Positions 28,075 to 36,147 of a stretch of DNA of 64,000 nucleotides are shown piece after piece. The translations under genes and the position numbers were made by a program. Below the pieces are notes generated by a model that did no database searches, had not been told where the DNA came from, and was given only the letters and a program-made list of their open reading frames with translations. Positions within the stretch are counted from its first letter, which is position 1; each line of letters starts with the position of its first letter. Location of the stretch: positions 1-64,000 of the forward strand of contig JAHBTL010000037.1 of assembly GCA_019638615.1 (NCBI GenBank). Direction: 5' to 3'. This DNA is from Chitinophagaceae bacterium. GTDB taxonomy: Bacteria; Bacteroidota; Bacteroidia; Chitinophagales; Chitinophagaceae.

Positions 28075-29556
28075 ATGAAAAAATATATTATATATATAAT
28101 TATGGCAAGTCTTTTAACGGCTTGCTCAAAAGATTTTCTCAATAAGGAACCCCATGAGTTTACCGATGCTGTTTTCTGGAAAACAGCGGATCAGGCAGAA
28201 TCTGCGCTGGGCGGTGTTTATTCCCCGCTGCAGGGTGAAGAAGCGCTGGGTGGTGAAGAATGGTGCGGTATGGAAGCTTTCAGCGATATCGGTTATATGA
28301 ATGATAACTATTCTGATTTCATTGCCATGACAGAATTCAGGGCGGTACAGAATACGGAGAACGATCTCAGTCTTAATAGCTACAAATCTTATTACCAGGT
28401 TATTAAACGGGCGAATGATGTATTGTATAATGTGCCCGGTATTGACATGGACCAGACGCAGAAAAACCGGATATTGGGAGAGGCAAACTTCCTGCTGGCT
28501 TTCGCATATTTTCAGGAGGTCATCAGGTATGGCGGTGTGCCTGTTTATGATCCCTCCAATACAGAGTCGGCGCTTACCCGCGCTACCGGAGAACAGGTAT
28601 GGGGTGCTATTGAAACAAGCCTGAAAGACGCTACGACCCAATTGCCGTTTGACCATGAAGAAGGGCGTCCCGGCCAGGGAGCTGCGTGGGGGTTGCTGGC
28701 AAAAGCATATGCGTATCAAAAAAAGTGGCAGGATTGTAAAGATGCCGCTGAAAAAGTGATCAGCTCCGGAAAACACAGCTTATACCCTGTATACTCCGAT
28801 TTGTTTACACTCGATCATGATAATGAAAGTGAGCTGTTGTGGGTGCTTGGAGCCAGGTATGATTCCTATCCTATTACCCCTGTACTGTATTTGCCCAATA
28901 ATGTATGGGGAGGAGCACATGCTGAGCCCGTGGGGGAAGGCTGGCGCCTGGTAAGCGCTACCAACGCTTTTTATGATACCTATCAACCAGGAGACAAAAG
29001 AAAAAAAGCCACTGTAGCTAAACGGAACGTAGACGTAATTACTTACAATGGCTCAACAGATATACTTAAAGCGCCTAACAATCAGTCCGAAGTGGTTTGT
29101 GTAAAATTTATGCAGCCGTATGCAGCCGACTATACAGGCTGGGCTCCGGGGTTAAATGTTCCTGCATTAAGGTATGCTGATATACTGCTTTTGCATGCTG
29201 AAGCAATGATGAATCTGAACGGAGGCGGGCCTGAAAACAGGACGACCGGCGTTACCGTGGCGGCTCAGTCGTTTAATCTTGTAAGAGAAAGAGCAGGATT
29301 AGATGCAATTGCCGCGCCTACTTTCAACGATTTGATGTACGAAAGAAAAATGGAACTGGCATTTGAAGGAGGCGACAGGCATTTTGATTTGGTAAGATGG
29401 GGACTAGCGGCTGAAGTATACAATAGCCTGACGGCTGAAGGGACTTATAAACCTAAGCGGACTTTTCTTCCTGCCACTCATAACCTGCTGCCTTATCCCC
29501 AGCAGGAAATTGATAACAGCAACGGGTCGATAGAACAGAATCCCGGCTATAATTAA
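28075..29556 (+). CDS. RagB/SusD-family nutrient-binding outer membrane lipoprotein
   Basis: This 493-residue lipoprotein has lipobox LLTACS (Cys17) followed by the usual SusD opening KDFLNKEPHEFTDAVFWKTADQAESALGGVY. TPR-like helices carry EANFLLAFAYFQEVIRYGGVPVY, and the C-terminal signature reads YERKMELAFEGGDRHFDLVRWG. The ending IEQNPGY is standard. SusD caps the SusC barrel and captures ligand at the cell surface. It is the last gene of the sigma/FecR/SusC/SusD cassette, with a strong hairpin terminator 45 nt after its stop. Confidence 0.95.
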   Translation: MKKYIIYIIMASLLTACSKDFLNKEPHEFTDAVFWKTADQAESALGGVYSPLQGEEALGGEEWCGMEAFSDIGYMNDNYSDFIAMTEFRAVQNTENDLSLNSYKSYYQVIKRANDVLYNVPGIDMDQTQKNRILGEANFLLAFAYFQEVIRYGGVPVYDPSNTESALTRATGEQVWGAIETSLKDATTQLPFDHEEGRPGQGAAWGLLAKAYAYQKKWQDCKDAAEKVISSGKHSLYPVYSDLFTLDHDNESELLWVLGARYDSYPITPVLYLPNNVWGGAHAEPVGEGWRLVSATNAFYDTYQPGDKRKKATVAKRNVDVITYNGSTDILKAPNNQSEVVCVKFMQPYAADYTGWAPGLNVPALRYADILLLHAEAMMNLNGGGPENRTTGVTVAAQSFNLVRERAGLDAIAAPTFNDLMYERKMELAFEGGDRHFDLVRWGLAAEVYNSLTAEGTYKPKRTFLPATHNLLPYPQQEIDNSNGSIEQNPGYN

Positions 29557-29601
29557 TTGTTTCCGGTTTAGCATAGCTTTATTTTAAAACACATGGGTAG
29601 A

Positions 29602-29633
29602 GGCTGCCTCAAAGTATGGGGCAGCCTTTTTTT
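29602..29633 (+). terminator. Rho-independent terminator after the SusD gene
   Basis: The stem GGCTGCC/GGCAGCC (29602-29608 and 29620-29626) has an 11-nt loop and is followed by seven T. It separates the first SusC/SusD cassette from the RidA operon. Confidence 0.9.
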
Positions 29634-29654
29634 GCCTGAAAAATAATACTATAA

Positions 29655-29701
29655 ATGTAAATAAAAGTAACAGCAATATGTTTTTGGTGAAATTACATTT
29701 G
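29655..29701 (+). promoter_or_regulatory. Promoter with shared upstream box (ATGTAAATAAAAGTA) and TACATTTG
   Basis: ATGTAAATAAAAGTA at 29655-29669 starts exactly 39 nt upstream of a TAnnTTTG box (TACATTTG, 29694-29701). The same 15-mer at the same distance precedes the SusC gene at 41434. No convincing -33 element is present, which would fit an activator-dependent promoter with the 15-mer as activator site. The predicted transcript start (about 29707) lies after the in-frame ATG at 29703, so RidA must start at 29742. Confidence 0.65.
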
Positions 29702-29741
29702 AATGCATAAATTACAATTATCCCAGCAATACGATAATACA

Positions 29742-30140
29742 ATGAAATCAAAGCAAAAAATTAAACACCCGCACCGGGATCCTTCATTCGTAACCGGTGC
29801 GTATTCCGATGCCGTAGTCATTAACGGCTTTGCATTTGTAAGCGGCCAGGCATCTGTTGATTTTACAACATCAGAATTTGTTTTAGGAAGTATTGAAGAA
29901 GAAACCCGCCGTACGCTTGATAATATACAGCTTATTTTGCAGGAAGCAGGAACTTCTATGGAACATGTAGTAAAATGTACGGTACACCTGGCTGATATTA
30001 ATGAGTTTGACAGGTACAATGCGGTATATTCGGAATATTTTCCGGGTATTAAGCCTGCCAGAACCACGGTTCAGTCTGTTTTGGCCGAAGGGATTAAAGT
30101 AGAAATTGATTGCATCGCATTTATTCCCGATCAACGGTAA
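29742..30140 (+). CDS. RidA-family (YjgF/UK114) enamine/imine deaminase
   Basis: From ATG 29742 the protein is 132 residues, the usual RidA length. It shows AYSDAVVINGFAFVSGQASVD near the start, EEETRRTLDNIQLILQEAG, and the C-terminal PARTTVQSVLAEGIKVEIDCIAFIP with the conserved R...P..G..IE.(D/E) arrangement. RidA proteins hydrolyse reactive enamine/imine products released by PLP enzymes, so it fits beside the class III aminotransferase two genes downstream. It is the first gene of a seven-gene plus-strand set; the next start is 5 nt after its stop. Transcription likely starts from the box at 29694. Cytoplasmic. Confidence 0.9.
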   Translation: MKSKQKIKHPHRDPSFVTGAYSDAVVINGFAFVSGQASVDFTTSEFVLGSIEEETRRTLDNIQLILQEAGTSMEHVVKCTVHLADINEFDRYNAVYSEYFPGIKPARTTVQSVLAEGIKVEIDCIAFIPDQR

Positions 30141-30145
30141 TCACA

Positions 30146-31135
30146 ATGAATGGAAAGATCAGCACACAAAATACCACAATAGGGATTGTTGGATTGGGGT
30201 TAATGGGTAGCAGCATTATCGCTTCTTTGCTGGCTTTGGGCCATCCTGTAAAAGCGATAGCGCCTATTCACGGTGAAAAGGAAGTAGGGTATAAACGTAT
30301 TCTCGAACAGTTGCATTTGTGCGAAAAATTTGATATTCTCCAGGCTCCGGTAGAGGAATACCTGTCGTTGCTAACGGTATCATCTGAGTATAGTGACCTG
30401 GGGGACTGCCACCTGGTAGTGGAATGTATCGTGGAGAATCTTGCGATTAAAGAAACTGTTTTTAAGAAGATCGCTGAAGTAACTTCAAAGCAAACAATAC
30501 TGGCAAGCAATACTTCGGCTATTCCTATCAGCATATTGCAAAAAACTGTTCCTGATCCGCAGCGGTTCATCGGCATTCACTGGGCGGAACCCGCGTTTGC
30601 TACCCGTTTCCTGGAGATCATATGTGGCAAAGAAACAGACGAAGAAACAACGGCCGCTGTATGTAAGCTTGCGTTAAGCTGGGGAAAGGAGCCTACGGTG
30701 CTGAGAAAGGATATACGGGGATTTATTACCAACCGGTTGATGTATGCAGTGTACCGGGAAATACTGCACCTGGTAGAAAAAGGCGACACCAGTTTTGCGG
30801 ATGCGGATAAGTGTTTTCGCTATGATGCCGGTTCATGGATGACGCTGATGGGTATTTTCAGACGTATGGATTATGAGGGATTGAAAGATTATCATACTGC
30901 ATACAAAAACATCTTTCCATTGCTTTCAAACAGCGATGGCATATCGCTGCAAATGCAGAAAATAGTGGATGCGCATTCAAGAGGTATACAAAATGGAAAA
31001 GGGTTTTATTCTTACACCCGGCAGGAAGCGCTGCAATGGTCGCAGGCTTTTTCAGCGTTTAATAAAGATATCTTTCATCTTGCGGCCAATTATCCCGAAC
31101 GGATAAACGAAACTTTGAATGGAACAAAACAATGA
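30146..31135 (+). CDS. 3-hydroxyacyl-CoA dehydrogenase-family NAD-dependent enzyme
   Basis: This protein of about 329 residues has an N-terminal Rossmann fold with GLGLMG (16-21), VVECIVENLAIK and the catalytic SNTSA loop (S124). The catalytic histidine (H145 in GIHWAEPA), E157 and N196 (RGFITNRL) are all present, as in active 3HCDH enzymes. The motif WAEPAFATRFLEII replaces the usual HFFNPV..M.LVE, pointing to a non-CoA substrate, as in L-gulonate dehydrogenase or lambda-crystallin relatives. It would oxidise a 3-hydroxy group using NAD. It is followed by a class III aminotransferase and then by a second, degenerate paralogue. ATG 30146 opens just before the Rossmann strand; earlier starts lie in RidA. 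Cytoplasmic. Confidence 0.88.
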   Translation: MNGKISTQNTTIGIVGLGLMGSSIIASLLALGHPVKAIAPIHGEKEVGYKRILEQLHLCEKFDILQAPVEEYLSLLTVSSEYSDLGDCHLVVECIVENLAIKETVFKKIAEVTSKQTILASNTSAIPISILQKTVPDPQRFIGIHWAEPAFATRFLEIICGKETDEETTAAVCKLALSWGKEPTVLRKDIRGFITNRLMYAVYREILHLVEKGDTSFADADKCFRYDAGSWMTLMGIFRRMDYEGLKDYHTAYKNIFPLLSNSDGISLQMQKIVDAHSRGIQNGKGFYSYTRQEALQWSQAFSAFNKDIFHLAANYPERINETLNGTKQ

Positions 31136-31145
31136 GAATAATGCC

Positions 31146-32450
31146 ATGAGTGAAATTCACTATACGGAATCCGCCAGACTGCTGGAAAGAGCAAAAAAAG
31201 TCCTGGCAGGCGGCGTTTCATCAGAATTCAGAAAATACAATCATCCGCATGCGCTTTTTTATACACATGGAAAAGGTAGCAGTATATACGATGCGGATGG
31301 AAATGAATACCTGGACTTTACATTGAGCCAGGGACCTTTGATCCTCGGGCACTCTCATCCCGAAGTAGTGAAAGCCATTGCGGATTATTCAAAAGACAGT
31401 CAGTTATATGCAGGCCAGCATATTAAGGAAGTTGAGCTGGCTGAAAAAATGAACGGTATTATCCCTTCTGCGGAATTAATGCGTTTTTGCCTGGATGGCT
31501 CTACGGCAGTACAAACAGCCTTCAGAATAGCACGGGCAAAAACCGGCAGGCAAAAGTTTGTGCGGTTTGAAGGGCATTACCACGGCTGGCTTGATAATGT
31601 GTGCTGGGGGAATGCGGCATCTTCCTTATCGGCTATGGGTGATCGTGAGCAGCCTGTAGCAAACCCCTGGTCTGCAGGCTTGTTTGCCGGTTCGGCTGAT
31701 GAGAGTATTGTATTGCCCTGGAATGATATGGCTCTGGTAGAAAAAACTGTCGTGCAGCGTCACTCCGAAATTGCGGCGATCATAACGGAGCCGGTAATGT
31801 GCAACAGCAATTGCATTTTACCTGAGCCAGGTTTTTTGCAGGGATTGAGGAATATCTGCGATCAATACAATATAGCGCTCATATTCGATGAGGTAATTAC
31901 CGGCTTCCGGTTAAGCCTTGGGGGCGCTCAAAAATATTTCGGTGTTACACCCGATATGTCTGTGTTTGCCAAAGCTATGGCAAGCGGCTATCCGATAAGC
32001 GCGGTGGTGGGCAAGCGTGAGTGGATGCGGTTGATGGAAGATGGTACCGTGATACATGCCGGAACAATGAATTCCGGCAATGCTACGGTAGCCGCCGCTT
32101 TGTCGACCATAGAAGTGCTGGAGCGGGAAAATCCTTACCAGCTCATGTTTGAACTGGGAAAATATTTTATGGAAGGATTAAAAAAAGCTGCTGCTGAAGC
32201 CGGACAAAACTTGCTGGTGCAGGGACCGGGCCCTATGTTTTGCATTGCTTTTACAGACGCAGGTAAAATAAAGGATTATCGCGATACCTTTAGTGCGGAT
32301 AAAGCTAAGCTGTCAAAATTTATAGCAGCTATGCATAACCGTAAGATAAGGATCATCGGAAGAGGGTTGATATATATCAGTGCTGTACATACCAAACCGG
32401 AAATAGACAGAGCTGTTGCTGTTGCCGGCGAGGTTTTAAGAGAATTATAA
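31146..32450 (+). CDS. Class III PLP aminotransferase, glutamate-1-semialdehyde-aminomutase-like
   Basis: About 434 residues from ATG 31146; an ATG at 31119 overlaps the previous stop by 17 nt and adds nine residues. The fold type I aminotransferase is complete: GGVSSEFRKY early, DGSTAVQTAFRIARAKTGR, GHYHGWLDN, LIFDEVITGFRL (PLP-ring aspartate) and the Schiff-base lysine in FAKAMASGYPISAVV (about K276). The HYHGWLDN and GGVSS segments place it near GSA aminomutase-like members rather than ornithine transaminases. There is no hemA or hem gene nearby, so a catabolic role is more likely than heme synthesis. It sits between two 3HCDH-family genes and downstream of RidA, which would clear enamine by-products. 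Confidence 0.9.
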   Translation: MSEIHYTESARLLERAKKVLAGGVSSEFRKYNHPHALFYTHGKGSSIYDADGNEYLDFTLSQGPLILGHSHPEVVKAIADYSKDSQLYAGQHIKEVELAEKMNGIIPSAELMRFCLDGSTAVQTAFRIARAKTGRQKFVRFEGHYHGWLDNVCWGNAASSLSAMGDREQPVANPWSAGLFAGSADESIVLPWNDMALVEKTVVQRHSEIAAIITEPVMCNSNCILPEPGFLQGLRNICDQYNIALIFDEVITGFRLSLGGAQKYFGVTPDMSVFAKAMASGYPISAVVGKREWMRLMEDGTVIHAGTMNSGNATVAAALSTIEVLERENPYQLMFELGKYFMEGLKKAAAEAGQNLLVQGPGPMFCIAFTDAGKIKDYRDTFSADKAKLSKFIAAMHNRKIRIIGRGLIYISAVHTKPEIDRAVAVAGEVLREL

Positions 32451-32462
32451 ATATCCAGTTGG

Positions 32463-33440
32463 ATGGAACATGTAATGTTTAAAAATATATTGATTACAGG
32501 GGGGGGGAGAATGGCCGCCGGTGTCGCGGTAAATTTTCTCCGATCGGGGGCTGTAGTGTATTTTGTTCCTGGTAATGCATCCCGGGATGAGGGCTTTATT
32601 AATAATATCATTGCTGATTGCCAATCCTGTGCGGATATGAGGATCAGCGCTACACATCTAAAATATATATCGTCTATAGCAGAAGCCGGGGAGGCAGATA
32701 TTGCTGTATGTATTACAGAAGAAGATATTGCATTAAAGCAGCAGTGGATTCAACAGCTTTGCAGCACGCTTGCCCCCGAGACTATAATAGGCGTCAATAC
32801 AGAAAGTTTTTCATTACAGGATATGCAGGCAAAAGCAAAAAATCCGGAAAGGGTAATTGGACTGAACTGGTGCGAGCCTGCCTATACCACTTATTTTTTG
32901 GAGGTCATTGCTAATGATATCACTCCGTCTTTTATAGTAGAGAACGTTGAGGTGGCCGCCTGCAATTGCTGGCACAAAGACCCTTATATTGCACATTGCG
33001 GCTATAGCGTAAAAGCGCGCCTGATGGCTGCGCTGGCACGTGAAGCATTTTATCTTGTAGAGCATGGCTATGCATCTGTTGAAGATATAGACAGGGCATG
33101 CAGGAACGATGCGGGATACTATTTACCTTTTGCCGGCAATTGCAGGTATATGGATCTGATGGGCACTTATGCGTATGGATTGGTAATGAAAGACCTGAAC
33201 CGGGAACTATCGAAAGCGGAGAAGCTGCCTTTGTTTTTTAATGAGCTGATCGCAGCCGGAAAAACAGGCATGGATAACCGGGAAGGCTTTTATACCTATG
33301 CGAAAGATGAAGTAAAGAACTGGGAGGAAAAATTCCGTGAATTCAGTTTTGAAATACGATCTGTTATTGATAAATACCCGTTTGAATATTTAAAAGAAAG
33401 AGCAGCTACCGTCAATTCAAAAATACCCCTGAATGAATAG
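32463..33440 (+). CDS. Degenerate 3-hydroxyacyl-CoA dehydrogenase paralogue lacking catalytic residues
   Basis: This 325-residue protein is clearly a paralogue of the dehydrogenase at 30146. Shared landmarks are PERVIGLNWCEPAYTTYFLEVIAND versus PQRFIGIHWAEPAFATRFLEIICGK, and the C-terminal GKTGMDNREGFYTYAKDE. The catalytic His is Asn135, the catalytic Ser position is Glu114 (VNTES), and the active-site Asn position is Ala185 (KARLM). Only the glutamate (E147) remains. The NAD motif is also changed (ITGGGRMAAG). It may be a pseudo-enzyme subunit of a heteromeric complex with the active paralogue, or it may catalyse a different reaction. Its stop overlaps the M19 start (ATGAATAG), so translation is coupled. 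The gene is otherwise intact, with no frameshift or stop. Confidence 0.8.
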   Translation: MEHVMFKNILITGGGRMAAGVAVNFLRSGAVVYFVPGNASRDEGFINNIIADCQSCADMRISATHLKYISSIAEAGEADIAVCITEEDIALKQQWIQQLCSTLAPETIIGVNTESFSLQDMQAKAKNPERVIGLNWCEPAYTTYFLEVIANDITPSFIVENVEVAACNCWHKDPYIAHCGYSVKARLMAALAREAFYLVEHGYASVEDIDRACRNDAGYYLPFAGNCRYMDLMGTYAYGLVMKDLNRELSKAEKLPLFFNELIAAGKTGMDNREGFYTYAKDEVKNWEEKFREFSFEIRSVIDKYPFEYLKERAATVNSKIPLNE

Positions 33441-34533
33441 GCATTTTATAGTGGATGCACATCTCGATCTGTCCATGAATGCAATTGAGTGGAACAGGGA
33501 TCTTACACGTCCGTTGAACGAGATACGGCAAAAAGAAATGCATTTAAAGGATAAAAACGACAGGGGAAAAGGAACGGTTTGCCTGCCTGAATTGCGTAAG
33601 GGCAGGATAGGGTTGGTGGTTGCCACACAATTGTCGAGGGTAAATCCTTTTGGCGCCGCGTTACCCGGCGCAAGCTGGAACTCGCCGCAGCAGGCATGGG
33701 CAATGACGCAGGCGCAGTTGGCATGGTATCGTGAAATGGAAGCATTGGGCGAAATGGTGCAGATCATCAGCCTGCAGCAATTGGATGTGCACCTCCGGTT
33801 GTGGAACGATGGATCTGTTCCGGATGATAAAAAGCCGGTAGGTTATATACTTAGTCTTGAAGGGGCTGATTCGCTGGTGGATATCTCTTACCTGCATAAA
33901 GCGTACGCGTATGGATTAAGAGCGGTTGGGCCGGCGCACTTCAGCAGCGGGCGGTATGCACCGGGAACAAAAATGGAAGGACCCCTTACACCCCTGGGAG
34001 TTGAACTGATAAAAGAAATGAGTAAGCTGAAGCTCATACTGGATGTTACGCACCTCACGGATGAAGGATTTATGCAGGTGATGGATCTGTATGACGGGCC
34101 TGTATGGGCAAGTCACCATAATGTAAGAAAAATAGTGCCTACCCAACGGCAACTAACAGATGAACAAATAAAATTGTTGATTGAAAGAGGTGCGGTAATA
34201 GGCGGTATGCTCGATTGCTGGGCGATGGACAACCGTTTTATTGATATGGTATCTGACCCCTGGCAATTGAATATACGCCTCGAAAACCTGGTAGATCATT
34301 GGGATCATATTTGCCAGATAGCAGGCAACAGTGAGCATATAGCGTTCGGCACCGACCTCGACGGTAACTTTGGCACAGAGCAATCACCCTGGGATATGAA
34401 TTCCATTGCTGATCTGCAGAAGTATCATGAAATACTGTTAAGAAGAGGATATAAAGAGGAAGATGTGGAAAATATTTTTTACAAAAACTGGATAAGGTTT
34501 TTGAGGAAAGCGTGGGGAAAGAGTGGTAAGTGA
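33433..34533 (+). CDS. Membrane dipeptidase-like zinc hydrolase (peptidase M19)
   Basis: This 366-residue TIM-barrel metallohydrolase has the M19 signature set: DAHLDLSM at the N-terminus (H10 and D12), LSLEGADSL (bridging glutamate), DVTHLTD and ASHHN (histidine ligands), and FGTDLDGNFG near the end. M19 enzymes hydrolyse dipeptides, often those with a C-terminal D-residue, and some act on other small amides. No signal peptide or lipobox is present, so it is cytoplasmic, unlike classical renal dipeptidase. It overlaps the preceding gene by 8 nt and belongs to the RidA operon, suggesting that an amide or peptide bond is broken in this pathway (inference). Confidence 0.93.
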   Translation: MNRHFIVDAHLDLSMNAIEWNRDLTRPLNEIRQKEMHLKDKNDRGKGTVCLPELRKGRIGLVVATQLSRVNPFGAALPGASWNSPQQAWAMTQAQLAWYREMEALGEMVQIISLQQLDVHLRLWNDGSVPDDKKPVGYILSLEGADSLVDISYLHKAYAYGLRAVGPAHFSSGRYAPGTKMEGPLTPLGVELIKEMSKLKLILDVTHLTDEGFMQVMDLYDGPVWASHHNVRKIVPTQRQLTDEQIKLLIERGAVIGGMLDCWAMDNRFIDMVSDPWQLNIRLENLVDHWDHICQIAGNSEHIAFGTDLDGNFGTEQSPWDMNSIADLQKYHEILLRRGYKEEDVENIFYKNWIRFLRKAWGKSGK

Positions 34534-34537
34534 TAAG

Positions 34538-34643
34538 GGGTTACAGGTTGCAGGACGCAGGACTCTTATAACTTGTGCGGACCCTACGCCTTCTACCCTA
34601 AACCCTACACCTTACTTTACGGTTTTCAAATCTCAAATTTCAA
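34538..34643. repeat. Intergenic repeat block ending in TTCAAATCTCAAATTTCAA before a start codon
   Basis: This 106-nt spacer contains GTTACAGGTTGCAGGACGC, then CTACGCCTTCTACCC and related triplets, and finally TTCAAATCTCAAATTTCAA directly joined to the ATG of the ceramidase-like gene. The last 23 nt (34625-34647) are identical to 62725-62747, where they also run into a start codon. It interrupts an otherwise gap-free operon. Confidence 0.75.
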
Positions 34644-36002
34644 ATGAATAATTTTTCCGCGGGCGCTGCCCAAACAGATATTACTCCGCCGCTGGGTACC
34701 ATCGTTAACGGTGAGTTTGTGGCTTTTTATGCGCATACCATTCACGATCTATTGTATTCAAAAGCATTGGTGCTGCAAAATGGCGGAACAACACTTGCCA
34801 TTGTGATTGTTGATATCTGTGCAATGGATAAAGAGTTTATTTCGGAAGTAAAAAAAGAAATAACGAAGCTTACCGGCATCCCTGCTGAAAATACATTAAT
34901 AGCTGCGACACATACTCACTATGCCGGTTCAATACTTGATCTTTTAGGTGGCCCCTGCGATTTACCCTACAGGAAAAGTCTTGGTAAGAAGATCGTACAA
35001 TCTGTAACAGAAGCTGTAAAAAAATTACAACCCGCAAAGATCGGCTTTGCCGCTGTGGACGTGCCGGAGCATGTGGTATGCAGGCGGTATTATATGAAGC
35101 CGGGTTATAAAGCTGTTAATCCTGTAACCGGTGAGTTGGATATTATTAAAACCAATCCTGCCGGTGGGGAAGCGTATATTGACAGGCGGGCGTCGGAAAT
35201 TGATCCTGAGCTTAGCGCTATTGCCATTCAATCCATATCGGGAGAATGGATCAGCCTGCTGGCAAATTATTCCATGCATTACGTGGGTGATTGTGCTAAC
35301 GGTACCATAACTGCAGATTATTTTGCAGTATTTGCAAGGCATATCACAGCTAATTTAAAAGCCGGTGAAAATTTTATTGCTATGCTCAGCAACGGCACCA
35401 GCGGAGAAGCGAACATCTGGGACTTTCTTCAGCCCGATCGTTATCCCAAAGAAGAGCATCAAAAGAAAGAATTGATAGGCAGGGATCTTGCAGAGAAATT
35501 ATATGAAGCTTTGAAGAACATTGAATGGCAAACAGATCCGTCCTTATCTGCATCATTCAAATATGTTACCCTTGGGGTGCGTAAACCTTCCGCTGCTGAA
35601 GTGGAAGCCGCCAAAAAGATCGTTACACAAACAGATTACCGTCTCATCCATCCCGATGCGGAGGCTATGCCGAAAATATATGCCAGGGAACAGGTATTTT
35701 TGAATGAATATCCTGATACGATTGAATTCCCGGTGCAGGCATTGAAAATAGGGGATATAATCATAGGCGCTTTGGGTGGAGAATTTTTTGCGGAAACGGG
35801 ACTGGCTTTAAAAGAAAAGATCGGTACAGGTAAGTATTTCACCATCACCATGGCAAACGGTTATATCGGTTACATACCTCCTGCACATGAAATTGAAAAG
35901 GGCGGATATGAAACCTGGCGGTGCAGGACCAGTCATGTTAAGGAGGATGGAGAGCACATTGTAAGAAATGAATTGTATGAAATGGCAGGAAGAAGACCGT
36001 AA
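34644..36002 (+). CDS. Neutral/alkaline ceramidase N-terminal-domain protein
   Basis: This 452-residue protein has the N-terminal catalytic domain of neutral/alkaline non-lysosomal ceramidases. It opens SAGAAQTDITPPLG, then gives IVIVDICAMDKEF, the metal-binding ATHTHYAGS, NYSMHYVGD and MLSNGTSGEANIWD, and ends with LGGEFFAETGLALKEK and ANGYIGYIPPAHEIEKGGYE. Full ceramidases have about 200 more residues including a C-terminal immunoglobulin-like domain, absent here. There is no signal peptide, so it is probably cytoplasmic. Its substrate is then unlikely to be membrane ceramide, and a small N-acyl amide is more plausible (inference). Its ATG is formed by the end of the intergenic repeat upstream. 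Confidence 0.88.
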   Translation: MNNFSAGAAQTDITPPLGTIVNGEFVAFYAHTIHDLLYSKALVLQNGGTTLAIVIVDICAMDKEFISEVKKEITKLTGIPAENTLIAATHTHYAGSILDLLGGPCDLPYRKSLGKKIVQSVTEAVKKLQPAKIGFAAVDVPEHVVCRRYYMKPGYKAVNPVTGELDIIKTNPAGGEAYIDRRASEIDPELSAIAIQSISGEWISLLANYSMHYVGDCANGTITADYFAVFARHITANLKAGENFIAMLSNGTSGEANIWDFLQPDRYPKEEHQKKELIGRDLAEKLYEALKNIEWQTDPSLSASFKYVTLGVRKPSAAEVEAAKKIVTQTDYRLIHPDAEAMPKIYAREQVFLNEYPDTIEFPVQALKIGDIIIGALGGEFFAETGLALKEKIGTGKYFTITMANGYIGYIPPAHEIEKGGYETWRCRTSHVKEDGEHIVRNELYEMAGRRP

Positions 36003-36147
36003 GAGCGGAAGACCTGTAAGACTATAAGACCGTAAGACTGTATAAGACTGTAAGAACTTCTATTTTATCTTACCATCTTACTATCTTGCCATCTTACATG
36101 TCTTACCTTTTTACTCTCTTGCTCTCTTACGATCTTAAAATAATATT
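36003..36147. repeat. Spacer of TAAGAC repeats followed by inverted CTTAC repeats
   Basis: The first half holds about five copies of a (T/C)(G/A)TAAGAC-type unit. The second half holds about six units of (C)ATCTTAC/TCTTAC, the reverse complement of the first. The whole spacer can therefore fold into a long imperfect hairpin between two same-strand genes. No gene is present. Confidence 0.7.

Noticed and set aside
28126-28776. A 216-codon open frame antisense to the SusD gene
   Set aside because: The plus-strand SusD protein is unmistakable. The antisense frame has no domain resemblance and follows from its codon bias.
31146-32450. Assignment of the aminotransferase as heme-pathway HemL
   Set aside because: No other heme biosynthesis genes are nearby. 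The operon context is catabolic and a second similar domain occurs in the fusion protein, so only a family-level call is justified.
36003-36147. Short direct repeats considered as a CRISPR array
   Set aside because: Units are about 8-10 nt without unique spacers of constant length, and no cas genes are in the window.
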